Below are positions 33,413 through 42,654 of a stretch of 64,000 bases of DNA, one piece after another. A model generated the notes under the pieces. That model ran no database searches, was not told the DNA's origin, and saw nothing but the letters and a program-made list of their open reading frames with translations. This DNA is from Pieris napi (Eukaryota > Arthropoda > Insecta > Lepidoptera > Pieridae). The stretch lies in NCBI RefSeq assembly GCF_905475465.1, contig NC_062236.1, positions 12,348,001 through 12,412,000 of the forward strand. The letters are read 5' to 3'. Positions within the stretch are counted from its first letter, which is position 1; the number at the start of each line of letters is the position of its first letter. A program made the position numbers and the translations under genes.

Positions 33413-33418
33413 TTTCCC
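33357..33418 (-). promoter_or_regulatory. Candidate -1 programmed frameshift signal (gag to pol)
   Basis: Minus-strand heptamer G GGA AAC (33418-33412) is in the gag frame as X XXY YYZ, six bases before the gag stop is complete. Slipping back one base gives GGG AAA and enters pol exactly. Eight bases later a stem can form: GCCAG (33403-33399) with CTGGC (33382-33378), and CAC with GTG inside it. Its loop GGGGC (33392-33388) can pair with GCCCC (33361-33357) as a pseudoknot. The heptamer and frames are seen directly; the fold is inferred by eye. Confidence 0.75.
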
Positions 33419-34554
33419 TGCCGCTGTTCAGCGGCAGTCACATCCACGTCATCGGGCTCCCCACGTCTTGTCTTCATTTCGCCTCGGGGATCTCTCTTAG
33501 GGCACGAAAACCTCATATGCCCTACTTCCCCGCAGAGGTAACAGGTGGGTCCACGTTGGGAACTACGTTTTTCCGAGACAGCCCTAATGCGGTTAGGTCG
33601 AGAATCCTTGCAAAATGCTTCCACTTCCAACGCATGAGCAAGAGCATTCTGGAGGTCCTTATGGTGACTTAGGTTTACAGCCATTCGAATTTCACGGTCT
33701 CGGATACCGTCAACGAAGGCTTGAACCAACATCTTGTCAGCAACGTCTGGTGAGGATGCGTAGGCTTTCCTAACCAGCTTCTCTATTTCAAATCCCCATT
33801 TTTGCAAACTTTCATTTGTCTGCTGAATTCTATCCTTTAATTGAGCCCTATAGACGTGCTCTAAATGTGCGTCTCCGTACCGTGATTCCAGGGCATCCAG
33901 CAGTTGCTTCAACGTCACTTTACCTGTCTTGGTTTCTAATATGGTGAGGGCTTCATCTCGCAGTCCCATAATAAGGGCGGTGACAGCCTGATCGTCATTC
34001 CACCCGTTTGACTCTGCCATAGTCTCAAACTGTATTTTGTACGCGCCCCAGGAAGATGTACCGTCAAAGGGAGGTACTTTCACATTTCCGGATGGTGCTA
34101 CAGTCGTTACGACACCTTTGGTCTTCAGGCACTGCATCTCTTGTTCTAATCCGAGAATACGTTTGTCCTGTTTCGAAAATTTACAGTCCATATCAGATTC
34201 CAAGTTCTCGATCTTTTTCTCTACCTGTATTTTCAGGTCACCAAGTTTTTCTCCGATACGGCGGGCCTGTTCCTCCATCATCTGATGAGCCTGCTCCTCT
34301 TGACGCCGTGCCTGTTCCTCCATCATACGACGTGTCTGAGCCTGTTCTTCCATCATTAGGCGTGCCTGTTCTTCCATCATTTGGCGCAGAGCAAGGAGGA
34401 TGTTGCCATCGTTGCTTTCGCTAATCCCGCGGTTGGCATCAAAACTTTGTCGTCGGGCGGCGTCGCGTGCTGATTGCGCCCTTGTCTGCACTCCCTCCGC
34501 AGCTGGAGACTCTGCCACAAACTCCTCACAATTGTCCCTTGGAGTAATTGGCAT
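33406..34554 (-). CDS. gag: Gag structural protein of the gypsy element
   Basis: This 382-residue protein would form the capsid particle that packages the element RNA. It starts at an ATG only 6 bases after the primer-binding site. Residues about 52-145 are a strong coiled-coil candidate with repeated MMEEQAR units, likely for self-assembly. A capsid-like domain begins at PPFDG (161-165) followed by a W--Y---FE pattern, as in many insect gypsy Gags. Near the C-terminus a CCHC zinc knuckle (Cys338, Cys341, His346, Cys351; C-x2-C-x4-H-x4-C) would bind RNA. The frame ends TAG inside the frameshift region, so most ribosomes should make Gag alone. The repeated MMEEQAR units are nucleotide-level repeats too and may vary in copy number between insertions. 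Confidence 0.92.
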   Translation of the reverse strand: MPITPRDNCEEFVAESPAAEGVQTRAQSARDAARRQSFDANRGISESNDGNILLALRQMMEEQARLMMEEQAQTRRMMEEQARRQEEQAHQMMEEQARRIGEKLGDLKIQVEKKIENLESDMDCKFSKQDKRILGLEQEMQCLKTKGVVTTVAPSGNVKVPPFDGTSSWGAYKIQFETMAESNGWNDDQAVTALIMGLRDEALTILETKTGKVTLKQLLDALESRYGDAHLEHVYRAQLKDRIQQTNESLQKWGFEIEKLVRKAYASSPDVADKMLVQAFVDGIRDREIRMAVNLSHHKDLQNALAHALEVEAFCKDSRPNRIRAVSEKRSSQRGPTCYLCGEVGHMRFSCPKRDPRGEMKTRRGEPDDVDVTAAEQRQGNE

Positions 34555-34560
34555 TTTTCT

Positions 34561-34578
34561 ATCCCACTTCTGACACCA
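34561..34578 (-). other. Primer-binding site, tRNA-Leu
   Basis: The plus strand reads ATCCCACTTCTGACACCA, which is the 3' end of an insect tRNA-Leu (CAG/CAA type) including CCA. The element RNA is therefore complementary over 18 bases. It is 3 bases from the LTR end (34582). The tRNA identity comes from memory of tRNA-Leu T-arm and acceptor sequences. Confidence 0.85.
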
Positions 34579-34830
34579 AAATGTTACGAGCTAGGGGATC
34601 GGATAGAAACGCCGTAGATTTCTTCAAGGGTTTATTTTCAATTAAATCTACGAGGAATTTGTTAACACTAAAAACTGGAAATTACGCACAAAAATTCACT
34701 AAATACACACACAAAATACTGTCGCTAATTACTCTAATAACACGCACTTCACACAGTACTTGTATTCACTTTTCTTCACTATATTCGCACTTTGTCACTC
34801 CGGTGTTTATCGCTTGGTATCGCATTCAAA

Positions 34831-34867
34831 ACTGAACTAACTGGTCGCGTTTCGGCTCGCTTATATA
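34831..34867 (-). promoter_or_regulatory. TATA box and initiator of the LTR promoter
   Basis: On the minus strand, TATATAAG (34867-34860) lies 34 bases upstream of the A in TCAGT (34835-34831), the arthropod initiator consensus. The predicted start is about 34833. The same pair recurs in the 3' LTR (TATA at 29549-29542). Confidence 0.75.
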
Positions 34868-34882
34868 TCCCTGGGATCGATG

Positions 34883-35096
34883 TTCGAGAACTCTCTAGGC
34901 GGCAGCGCAACTGAGTAGCGATCGCACAATTCTAGAACGTGCGTACTAGCAGCTATCTCTTTCTCACAATGCTCCGTCCTTGTCGTACGGCGTTCTAGAG
35001 TGCTAGGGCTAGTTTCGAGAAGGTTCCGATCTTCCCTCTCTCTCGCGTATCATTCCGTCCTTGTCCCACACCTAGAAAATTCGTTCTAGAACATTC
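34883..35096 (-). promoter_or_regulatory. Heat-shock-element and GAGA motif cluster in U3
   Basis: The heat shock factor site is built from inverted GAA units spaced by two bases. Two three-unit matches occur: TTCTAGAACATTC (35084-35096) and TTCGAGAAGGTTC (35014-35026). A further GAA-AA-TTC pair (35075-35082) flanks the first. Two-unit matches are TTCTAGAA (34930-34937) and TTCGAGAA (34883-34890), with a partial one at 34993-35000. A GAGA-factor-like run lies at 35036-35045. All are 50-263 bases upstream of the predicted start, as in hsp70 promoters. Confidence 0.65.
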
Positions 35097-35112
35097 CTTC
35101 ATCAAAGGGGCC

Positions 35113-35303
35113 TGGCCTGAAAACGCCTGAAAACGGGTTTCCTGAAAAGTGTACCATTCGACTACACGTGTTCTGAAATGGCCTGAAAAAATGTTTCAGG
35201 CTCCTGAAAACTAGGGTAACATTATGTAAATTACGATTTTCTAATATGTGATCGACCCTCTCCTGAAACGGTCTGAAATCACATTTCAGCCTGCTGAAAA
35301 GTT
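35113..35303 (-). promoter_or_regulatory. Cluster of repeated (C/T)TGAAA units in U3
   Basis: About eleven copies of (C/T)CTGAAA or its complement TTTCAG(G) sit in three groups; some are head-to-head. The same cluster is at 29795-29985 in the 3' LTR. It may be an enhancer or a protein-binding array, but no known factor is assigned. Confidence 0.5.
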
Positions 35304-35397
35304 CTCTAAGTAGTGGAAAAATCTAAAAACATTGCAGTCGACCCGTCTTCGTAACAATATGATACCACCGATTTTTGAACTGACCTAACCTAACCGA

Positions 35398-35712
35398 AAT
35401 CGATTTAGGGTCCTTCAAAAGAGCGTACAAATTTTTAAAAGGCACTTGCAAGCCTTGCCATTAAGAGTGTCCATGGACGGTATCACTTAGTAACAGATGA
35501 GCCTCCTGCCGCCTGTTCTTTAAAAACTAATAGTCTGTTTACACATTCTGTCTTTAGGTCTGGACTTAACAGTACATTAAAGTTTGTTGCACACGTAAAA
35601 CCAGTAACACCTCGGCACCAACTTCACCAAAGTCAAGTAGCCTATAGCAATACGGTATCACTTTATATGAGGAGCGCTTCCTGCCCATTTGCCCCCTTTA
35701 TATAAAAAAAAT
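35398..35712 (+). repeat. Two LINE 3'-end fragments ('GRQRTREP' family)
   Basis: 35398-35530 has TTTAGGGTCCTTCAAAAGAGC and GAGCCTCCTGCCGCCTGTTC. 35640-35712 repeats the end with a decayed GGTATCACTT block and an A-run at 35704-35710. Confidence 0.55.
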
Positions 35713-35754
35713 ACTAAGGTAATAGATGGTACAATATAAATAAATAAACTAAGT

Positions 35755-35965
35755 GGCAATGGCCAGGGCACAAGGCAAGAGGAACAGAAAAGTGGATCAA
35801 AAAAGTACTAAACTGGTGGTCAAGGTAGGAATAAGAGAAAGACAACTTAGAAGGTTGAAAGACCAAATTAAATAAACAGCAGGTACATGGCACTGCACAG
35901 TGCAGACAGAAATGGCTGGATTTGCCAAAAAAGGGCACACAGATACCTAAAAGAAGGTTGAAATA
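35755..35965 (+). pseudogene. RTE-like LINE C-terminal relic
   Basis: The plus-strand conceptual peptide contains WPGHKARGTEKWIKKVLNWW and, after stops, HGTAQCRQKWLDLPKKG. This follows the 'GH-AR-TD-RW--KVL-W-PR' then 'W-R-AQDR--W--L--A' order of RTE-like LINE ends. Several in-frame stops are present. It is similar to the minus-strand relic at 37862. Confidence 0.55.
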
Positions 35966-36844
35966 CGTGTTTAAGTAAAAGTATCTGAATTAAAATGCTA
36001 TTTTTATTATATAAAAAAAGTATACGTCCATACGATTTTCTACAAAATTTAGTTTACGAGGTTAGGTTTAGTTTTTTCTATTGTAAACTACTTATAATGA
36101 CATATATACATTAATATAGTTTAAAAAGCAGCACAGATTATAGTAATGGTTAATCCGCTTATCGATAGAACAATTAATATTACCGCGTGAAAGTGAACTA
36201 TTGTTTTGTTACTTTCTCCCTCGGACCTGTCCGTCGGCTTATCCTTAGAAAGTGGTTCAATAGAATTTGGTACCGGATTTGGGAATAAATACACTCAATA
36301 AGATATCTATGTTAAGAAACCCTTTTAATCATTCAGCTTTATATTTAAAAAATATGTACTTGTATTTCTGAGGCCCTCAGTTTCTGCATCTGTTTTAGTC
36401 CGGTCAATTAAGACCAAAAAATGACATAAGTAAATAAACTTTTTGATGAATCTGATTGATATATAACTACTCTTAGAGATATACGTGGCGTATTGATACA
36501 TATTATGACGGTAACAACTTTTATAACTTTTTGAATCGTTATATCTCAGAAACGGTGACTCGTAGGAAAAAAGTATTGAAACATTTTTTATAGTTAAGGA
36601 TCTACACTTTTTGTCAAAGGTACTTTTAGTCAAAGGTACTTTTATGATAAAACTTACCGTATTGCTTAAAATCGCGAAAAACTCATTTTTTTACCTTTGA
36701 CCTTAAATAAAAAAAAATTCCATACACGGGAATTATGGGGAACATTTAAATATTATTTATAATTATGTTCTGAAGAATTTTACTGATTTTCGGCTTGTTG
36801 GGATTTTATGCACCTGCAATGTCTAAATTGACTATTTGATGATT
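35966..36844. other. AT-rich stretch, no gene recognised
   Basis: A 102-codon minus frame (36325-36633) shows no motif that I can assign. I can name nothing else. Confidence 0.35.
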
Positions 36845-37065
36845 TGTCAATCTAATAGGCAAGTAGATCAGTCCACACATGACACACGCCCTCATTTTGG
36901 GTCTAAGGCAAGCCGGTTTCCTCACGATGCTTTCCTTCACCGTTCCAGCTAAAAAATGCATACATAGAAAGAAATACCATTGGTGCACAGCCGGGAAGAA
37001 AACCTACTATCTCAGGGATGACAGTCGCACGTTGAAGTCACTAGAGTCTAGTGACTAGACAATAA
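36845..37065 (-). repeat. Common SINE, reverse orientation
   Basis: Blocks AATAGGCAAGTAGATCAGTC, AAGCCGGTTTCCTCACGATG and TTGGTGCACAGCCGGGA appear in reverse order relative to plus copies. The A-box end is rearranged by a short TCTAGTGACTAGAC duplication near 37045-37061. Confidence 0.7.
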
Positions 37066-37664
37066 TCCACATTGAAATCGAAAAATGTGTTGAGAAAGTT
37101 AGCATGCATTTTTCATTTGCACTTATATCATTTGACCTTTGGATCTAAATTGTCTGTTTGGCATTTCAGATTCTCTAAAACAATGCAATTACATGCCTGA
37201 TTGAGGTTTTAACTTTCGACTGTTTCGTAACAAAGAAATGCTTTCATACTGCGTGTGAGCAAACAATATGGGCAATTACGAAACTTCATATTAACTTGCT
37301 TTACACACTGTGCGGTACATATAATAATAATAATAACACCATCACAGTAGCTCATAAAATCTCGAAATATACAGATCTTAAAAATGAAATTAAAAGGTGC
37401 GTTCGTTATACGAAAACGCGTTATAGGGGGGATTACTGTATGTATAAATGTTTTATGTAAAACCGGTTATTAATATTTACTTAAGGTATTTAATAAAATC
37501 TTATACATAATAATAATAATGAAGACCTGGATAACATTATATATACCCTTAACAAAGAATCAATAGTCCCAATAATTTTGTCTCCCACCGGAATAATCCC
37601 AAAACAGTTACACGAATCTATCAAATTGTTTGACCTCCCGAAATTCATTTATATCATCCTTCAA

Positions 37665-37797
37665 ATATCAAATACGGCAAGAATAACCCGCAAATTTCTA
37701 TAAGATAATTAACCTATTAAAAAACCGTGTTTACTTGGCTTAGGCCCATGAGCAACAGATAGCAGGATTGATTCATTCAATCCTGATCTAAAGTTAC
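37665..37797 (-). repeat. Inverted partner of 11684-11815
   Basis: See the entry for 11055-12529. Three blocks of 15-20 bp match in reverse complement and in the same order. Type unknown. Confidence 0.5.
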
Positions 37798-37861
37798 GAA
37801 ACATAATAATAATAAAAGCCTTTTATTTCAGATACATTTATATTTCTTTTATCTCATAAAT

Positions 37862-38105
37862 TCCTAGGTATGTCCTGCCCTATTTTGTCAAAAGACTCCT
37901 CCAAATCCCGCTATTTCTGCACTATGCCACTCTTTGCCACCTGCTGTTTTCTTAATCATCTTGTTCACCAGTTTAATATTTCTTGCTCCACTTTTCTGTT
38001 CCTCTTTCCATGTGCCCCACCAACGCTACTTAAGTTTATTTATTCTCTCAGTGACATCTGCTGCCTTAGATCTTCTATTATTTTCTTTCCTATCATACAT
38101 CGTTC
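37862..38105 (-). pseudogene. RTE-like LINE C-terminal relic
   Basis: On the minus strand the conceptual peptide gives WWGTWKEEQKSGARNIKLVN and KKTAGGKEWHSAEIAGFGGV, parallel to 35755-35965. The long frame on the plus strand over the same bases is its antisense shadow. Confidence 0.5.
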
Positions 38106-38189
38106 CATAGATCATTCACATGGTCTACATATATGTATCTATCTTTATGAAAGATTTATAAAATCGTTAGTTCTGATTGGCCGGTTAAT

Positions 38190-38640
38190 GTAAAACGACT
38201 GAAACGATGGCGTGTTACGTTTGATTGTCATTAGTCATCTTTTTGGACTAATCAGGAAAAACGTTTGACCAATCGCATTCAAACCCACTATAGTCAAGGT
38301 TTTTAAACGTTAATATGTATTTACTCTGGACTCTGCACTTCGACACTCATTTGGTGTGGTGTGCATAAAGTCCTGGCTAATTAAGCCAGCCTCCTTCCAG
38401 AAGCTCAGACGTTGGACACTTCGAAGGCTTCATCTGTAGGCGACCTGACTGCTCCGAGGAATTCTGTTCATTGGGATGCCACAGCCACGAATTCCAGGAC
38501 TATGTTAGTGATTGATTCGTCTGCGCTGAAACAGCCTCTAGACAAGAGACTGTCTGTCGCGCCTAGGACAATTTAACTGAAATTTAAAGTGTTACAACGT
38601 CCAGAGTTGTATCAGACAATAAAATAATGTATTTATTTAA
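38190..38640 (+). other. GC-enriched non-coding block ending in a poly(A) signal
   Basis: The block stands out from its AT-rich surroundings. It contains TGGCTAATTAAGCCA (38374-38388, a near palindrome) and ends with AATAAA at 38628-38633. It could be a solo LTR, a transposon end or a non-coding transcript end. No matching second copy was found in the window. Confidence 0.3.
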
Positions 38641-39364
38641 AACTTTGTCACGGAAGCTATTAATATAGAAGCTATAAGCTAGCTGAGTTAGTCTATCGCG
38701 TGTTCGGCCTATCGCATAGATGAGTTCTTAGGTGAACTCGGTTTACAGAATACTGTACCGTAAATATGTTTTAAAAATGCACAGTGCGGTCGTTGAGAAC
38801 TGATACAAGTACAACATCGTGGAGTGTTAATTATCACTTTTTGTTTTAAACGAAGCTTTTTACAAGCTAAATTAACTTTTTTAATGAAACATGAGGTGCA
38901 AAGGGAAAATTGTATTGTATTACCAATTTAAGAAGAGAATTTTGTGAGGTTTTTGTCTAATGGGTTATTTCGATAGGCATTCTTGCGTTGACTCAAATTC
39001 GTGTTTTTTTATTACGGTGTAAATTGAACTACAGAACTTAATTTATTCCTTAATCAAACTGCCATTTTGCAGATATAATTGGTTTGTACATGTTATTTTT
39101 AGAGTAGTCTAATTGAAATAAAATTCAGTAGAAATAGTTTCTAGTTAAATATAACTGAAGTCACGGGAATAGTTTGTTATTTAGCGATGGTATCGAACTC
39201 CCATCGTTTCAATTAGTTCGTGACTTCGTGATTCAACTGTCAATGTTGTCCTAGATGCTCAGCAGTTATAAGAACATTGTGTTCGGACACGTCTCTAGCA
39301 ATAAAATAATTAAAAAATATTTTTAATACTTGTAATATAATATAATAAAAGTAAATGATTGAGA
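38641..39364. other. AT-rich stretch, no gene seen
   Basis: The end near 39095-39130 (GTCTAATTGAAATAAAAT) resembles the LINE tail at 19870-19890. I see nothing else. Confidence 0.35.
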
Positions 39365-39582
39365 GTAGCTTATCGTAGGTTCGATCCCCGGTTGTGCACC
39401 GATTGAAATTCTGTGGCTTTAACATTCGCTCGAACGGTTTACCTTTCCTTTAGGAAAACATCGTGAGGAAACCAGCTTGCCTTAGACCCAAAATATCGAC
39501 GGCGTGTCAGGCACATGAGGCTGATCATCTACTTGCCTAAAGAAGCTCAGACCTACAAAGGTGGCGCTACTCGTTTCATTTT
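39365..39582 (+). repeat. Common SINE lacking the A box
   Basis: It begins at the B box GTAGGTTCGATCCCCGGTTG and continues through TTAACATTCGCTCGAACGG, CATCGTGAGGAAACCAGCTT and a shortened 3' part. Confidence 0.7.
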
Positions 39583-39881
39583 TTTTATAATTGAGAATAA
39601 AAAATTAGATAAAATACATGAAATTTGAATAGATCAGAAAACTCACCAGCACATTACAGCCATTTTGGTTGCATTAATGGCCTAAGACGATGTCAGCATC
39701 GCCTAGTTTCAAATTATATTTGGAACGGAATAATAGATGCCCTTCTATTCGTGAACTTTCACCTTAGACAAAGCATTAGTATTGAATTATTCAAAACTTT
39801 ATAAATGTTATGAACTCAAGTTAGCAAAATGTCGTCTTGCTTTGCAAAAAAATTTAAGGAAAAAGGCCCAGGACAGCTACA

Positions 39882-39910
39882 GTACGCTACGCTATGCTAC
39901 GCTACGCTAC
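39882..39910 (+). repeat. (GCTAC)n microsatellite
   Basis: About five and a half units with one change (GCTAT). It lies within an open frame that I do not regard as a gene. Confidence 0.7.
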
Positions 39911-40080
39911 TGTTTTTTTATTATTTAAAGAAAAAGAAAAGAGTAGAAGCAATTTTTTCCATACACATTGTAAAAAAGGAAAAATCATTTATTTCAATTA
40001 AGCCTATTAAAAAGGCACTTTTGAAAGCCAAAACTAAAAATAAACGACAAACAAGTTAAAATTTACATGTACACGCCATA

Positions 40081-40296
40081 AGAAGTTATACTTCTTTGGC
40101 GTAACAAGATAAAAATCTTTTCAAAAAATTTATTCTACGTTTGTAGAATCAAGTTTTAACAAAAAAAAAATAGAAAAAACTAAAATGTTGACTATAGCTA
40201 ACTTCAGGATGTCGGTGTTTTGTGACGGTGCGCGCGCATCGTAAAAATTTACACTCATAATTATTCCCTAACGCGGCAAAAGAAGTATAACTTCAA
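40081..40296. mobile_element. MITE family A, copy 2
   Basis: It starts AGAAGTTATACTTCTTTGGC and ends GCAAAAGAAGTATAACTTC, giving near-perfect inverted ends of about 20 bp. The interior matches 3221-3433. This is the better-preserved copy. Confidence 0.65.
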
Positions 40297-40887
40297 AATT
40301 TACTATAGTTTGAATTATTCTAGCTGTTTCAGGTCTTTTTATACTTATCTATATCTATTTTTCATCATCACATTTGTCCCTCCTTTCAGAAGAACGCGTT
40401 TTGGCCAAAACTCACCGATATCCAGTTTGAGCATTCTGATAAACGAGCTAGGTCTGGATATCCATAGTTGCTCCCCTCACACTTTGAAATCGATTTTCCA
40501 TTCATTTTTATAATTTCTTTTTTATTTGTCTATAAATGCTCGTCACATTAAATATTGTATTTTATTTTTCTTGTACCAATGTATCAGTGTGCCAAGCTTT
40601 GGCAAGCTTTTATATAAATTATGTCTCCCGAAAGCCAAGTTAAAAACACTATTGAATGCAGTCGACTTCTATCAAAAAAATCATGTTTCATATTGTTCCG
40701 TGTTAAAACTATTTACAAGAATCGTTAAATTCATTGTCTCTGTCATGTCACACGCGATAATTTTACTTTCATTAAGATATTATGTTGACCAGTGAATGAG
40801 GTAATGTAAATAAAAAATTGAAAATTACTGTGCTAAATAGAAAAATTACTTGGCTTACGAAAGCATATACTCCATTATATATTTCGA

Positions 40888-41000
40888 ATATAGGCCGGCA
40901 ACGCACTTGCAAGCCTTCTGGAAATGTGAGTGTCCATGGGCGGCGGTGTCACTTAACATCAGATTAGCCGCCGTATGTCTCCTATTCCATTAATAAAACT
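40888..41000 (+). repeat. LINE 3'-end fragment ('GRQRTREP' family)
   Basis: GGCCGGCAACGCACTTGCAA and CATGGGCGGCGGTGTCACTT are present. The end is diverged. Confidence 0.6.
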
Positions 41001-41361
41001 TTCGTAAATAAAATAATTAGATTAATTTTTCATATGAATTTCATTTTCTTAGTATCCAAATTGTAAATTTAAATTTCTGAATTTTGATTAGATTACTTTA
41101 TAGAACGGAACAAAAGGGGTCGTATTTATTAAACGGAGTTAGGGAATTTGGGCGTAATTATAATTTTACACCTACGAAGTTCGCTCGTTAAGGAACAATA
41201 GGTTTATTGTATTGTAACCTTTCGCTTGGAATAACTTTGTAAATTGTTTTGCGAAGTTTGAATGCAAAATTAACGGTTCTTCGCAATTAAAAGTTCATTA
41301 AATTAAACCTTTTCGCTTCTTTTGTTTCCATTTATGAATGGATTAATATATAACTCAAACA

Positions 41362-41592
41362 AGAGGGGCAAGAAACTCTCCGCCACTCTTTTTAATCGCC
41401 TTGTTTTGAGTCATACAAATTGTTTGAACTGGAGCAAATCAATCCTTGATTACGATAATTTAAATATTCGTCAAATTTATAAAAAGCTTTATTAATTAAT
41501 TTACGTTTAACGAGAGCTTTGAATTTATTTAGTAATAATTCTCTAATTTCGCTTGGGAGTTTGTTGTAAAACGAATACAATTTCCATATAAG
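41362..41592 (-). pseudogene. LINE 3' end: RT C-terminus plus start of UTR
   Basis: The minus-strand frame ends LYSFYNKLPSEIRELLLNKF-like residues, then KALVKRKLINKAFYKFDEYL. It is close to the 25290 copy but in a different subfamily state. The UTR block AGAGTGGCGGAGAGTTTCTT follows to about 41362. It is truncated on both sides. Confidence 0.65.
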
Positions 41593-41879
41593 GAGTGGTT
41601 TATCTTCTGGAGCCTGGTTGGTCGTACGCTCTATACGTGATCACAGTAATCTTTGCAAAGTCAATGTGTGTGTAATGCAGTAAATTACACTTAATATATG
41701 AACTGAACTAAAAGTCTAACACATAGCCATACGAAAAGGATATAAAGCATATTTCTTTCAAAGCTGTCGACGCTCGATCCAAAATATTTAGGGGTTTTGA
41801 AGCTACTATGGACTGAAAATGTGATGAACAGGTACAGATACCGGCACACATCTTGAAAATTAAATAAGGGAGTGGGGAA

Positions 41880-42040
41880 AAGTTTGCGTAGCGCGGGACA
41901 CAAACGTCAACTGATTTACCAATCACGCGATCAACGCGTCACTCTCCCGCCGCCGCGCAACACCGCCCGCCGCCCCCATCCCAGTGATACTTGAAACGCA
42001 CAGGCAAGGACATTTGTTCAAGATGTTTGCCGGTATCTGT
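41880..42040. other. GC/CpG-rich island in AT-rich DNA
   Basis: Positions about 41930-41990 hold CCGCCGCCGCGCAACACCGC and several CGCG steps, far above the local composition. It could be a promoter or untranslated exon of a host gene, or a transposon promoter. No frame or splice site supports a gene. Confidence 0.3.
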
Positions 42041-42344
42041 TTGTGAGATTGTGAAATTAATTTATAGCTACTAAATAGTTATCCAAACAAAAACATCAGT
42101 GTCGCATATTACAGCTTCTGTTGTACAGACCTCCTTAACTATAACCAAGAGAGTCGCGCCCGTGGCACTGAATTATTTACATTCGTTACATAATACGCTG
42201 TCTTCCTTCACAACACTTATTAAACATTTCACGAACAAGCAGTCATAATTTTGCAAATATTTATAAAAAAAACTGTTTCATACAAATTGACACCGTTACT
42301 TACAAATATAATTTTTTTTAATGTGATAAATATGGGGATGCATT

Positions 42345-42618
42345 TGGTCTGGCTTCAGCGTACGACGCTCATTCCTGATGTCATAGGTTGGAAACCCGGC
42401 TGTGCACCGATGAACTTTCTATATGCGCATTTAACAATCGCCCGAATGGAAAGGAAAACATTGTGAGGAAACCGGCTTGCCTTAGACCCAAAAAGTCGAC
42501 GGCGTCTTAGGCACAGGAGGCTTACCATCTACTTGCCTATTACATTTATCATGAAACAGATACAGAAATCTGAGTCCCAGACCTGAAAAGGTTGTAGCGT
42601 CACTGATTTTTTAAATAT
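42345..42618 (+). repeat. Common SINE, near full-length body
   Basis: The head is damaged (TCTGGCTTCAGCGTACGAC), but the body is nearly complete: GGCTGTGCACCGATG, ATATGCGCATTTAACAATCG, GAGGAAACCGGCTTGCCTTA, AAGTCGACGGCGTCTTAGGC, ATACAGAAATCTGAGTCCCA and the GGTTGTAGCGTCACTGATTT end. It is a good reference for the family. Confidence 0.8.
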
Positions 42619-42654
42619 GGGAAAAGAAAAAATAACGATAAACGATTATATGAT

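Larger units (their letters stand above)
29264..35356 (-). mobile_element. Complete Ty3/gypsy LTR retrotransposon, 6,093 bp
   Basis: Two 775-bp direct repeats bound the element (29264-30038 and 34582-35356). Each begins TGTTACGA and ends TCGTAACA. ATAT lies directly outside both ends (29260-29263 and 35357-35360), a 4-bp target duplication. In sense orientation (minus strand) the order is LTR, tRNA-Leu primer site, gag, pol (protease, RT, RNase H, integrase), polypurine tract, LTR. The protease-RT-RNaseH-integrase order places it in Ty3/gypsy. There is no envelope frame. Reading the two LTRs side by side I found no difference, so the insertion should be very recent, and both frames are open. 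Confidence 0.95.
34582..35356 (-). repeat. 5' LTR of the gypsy element
   Basis: U3 is about 34834-35356 and R plus U5 about 34582-34833. It contains the promoter features listed separately. A short upstream frame starts 9 bases into the transcript (ATG at 34825-34823) and ends near 34766; it could reduce gag translation. Confidence 0.95.

Noticed and set aside
37870..38193. 107-codon plus frame
   Set aside because: It is the antisense of an RTE-like LINE relic whose minus-strand peptide is recognisable.
39829..40059. 76-codon lysine-rich plus frame as a gene
   Set aside because: It spans a GCTAC microsatellite, has no recognised domain, and ends next to a MITE.
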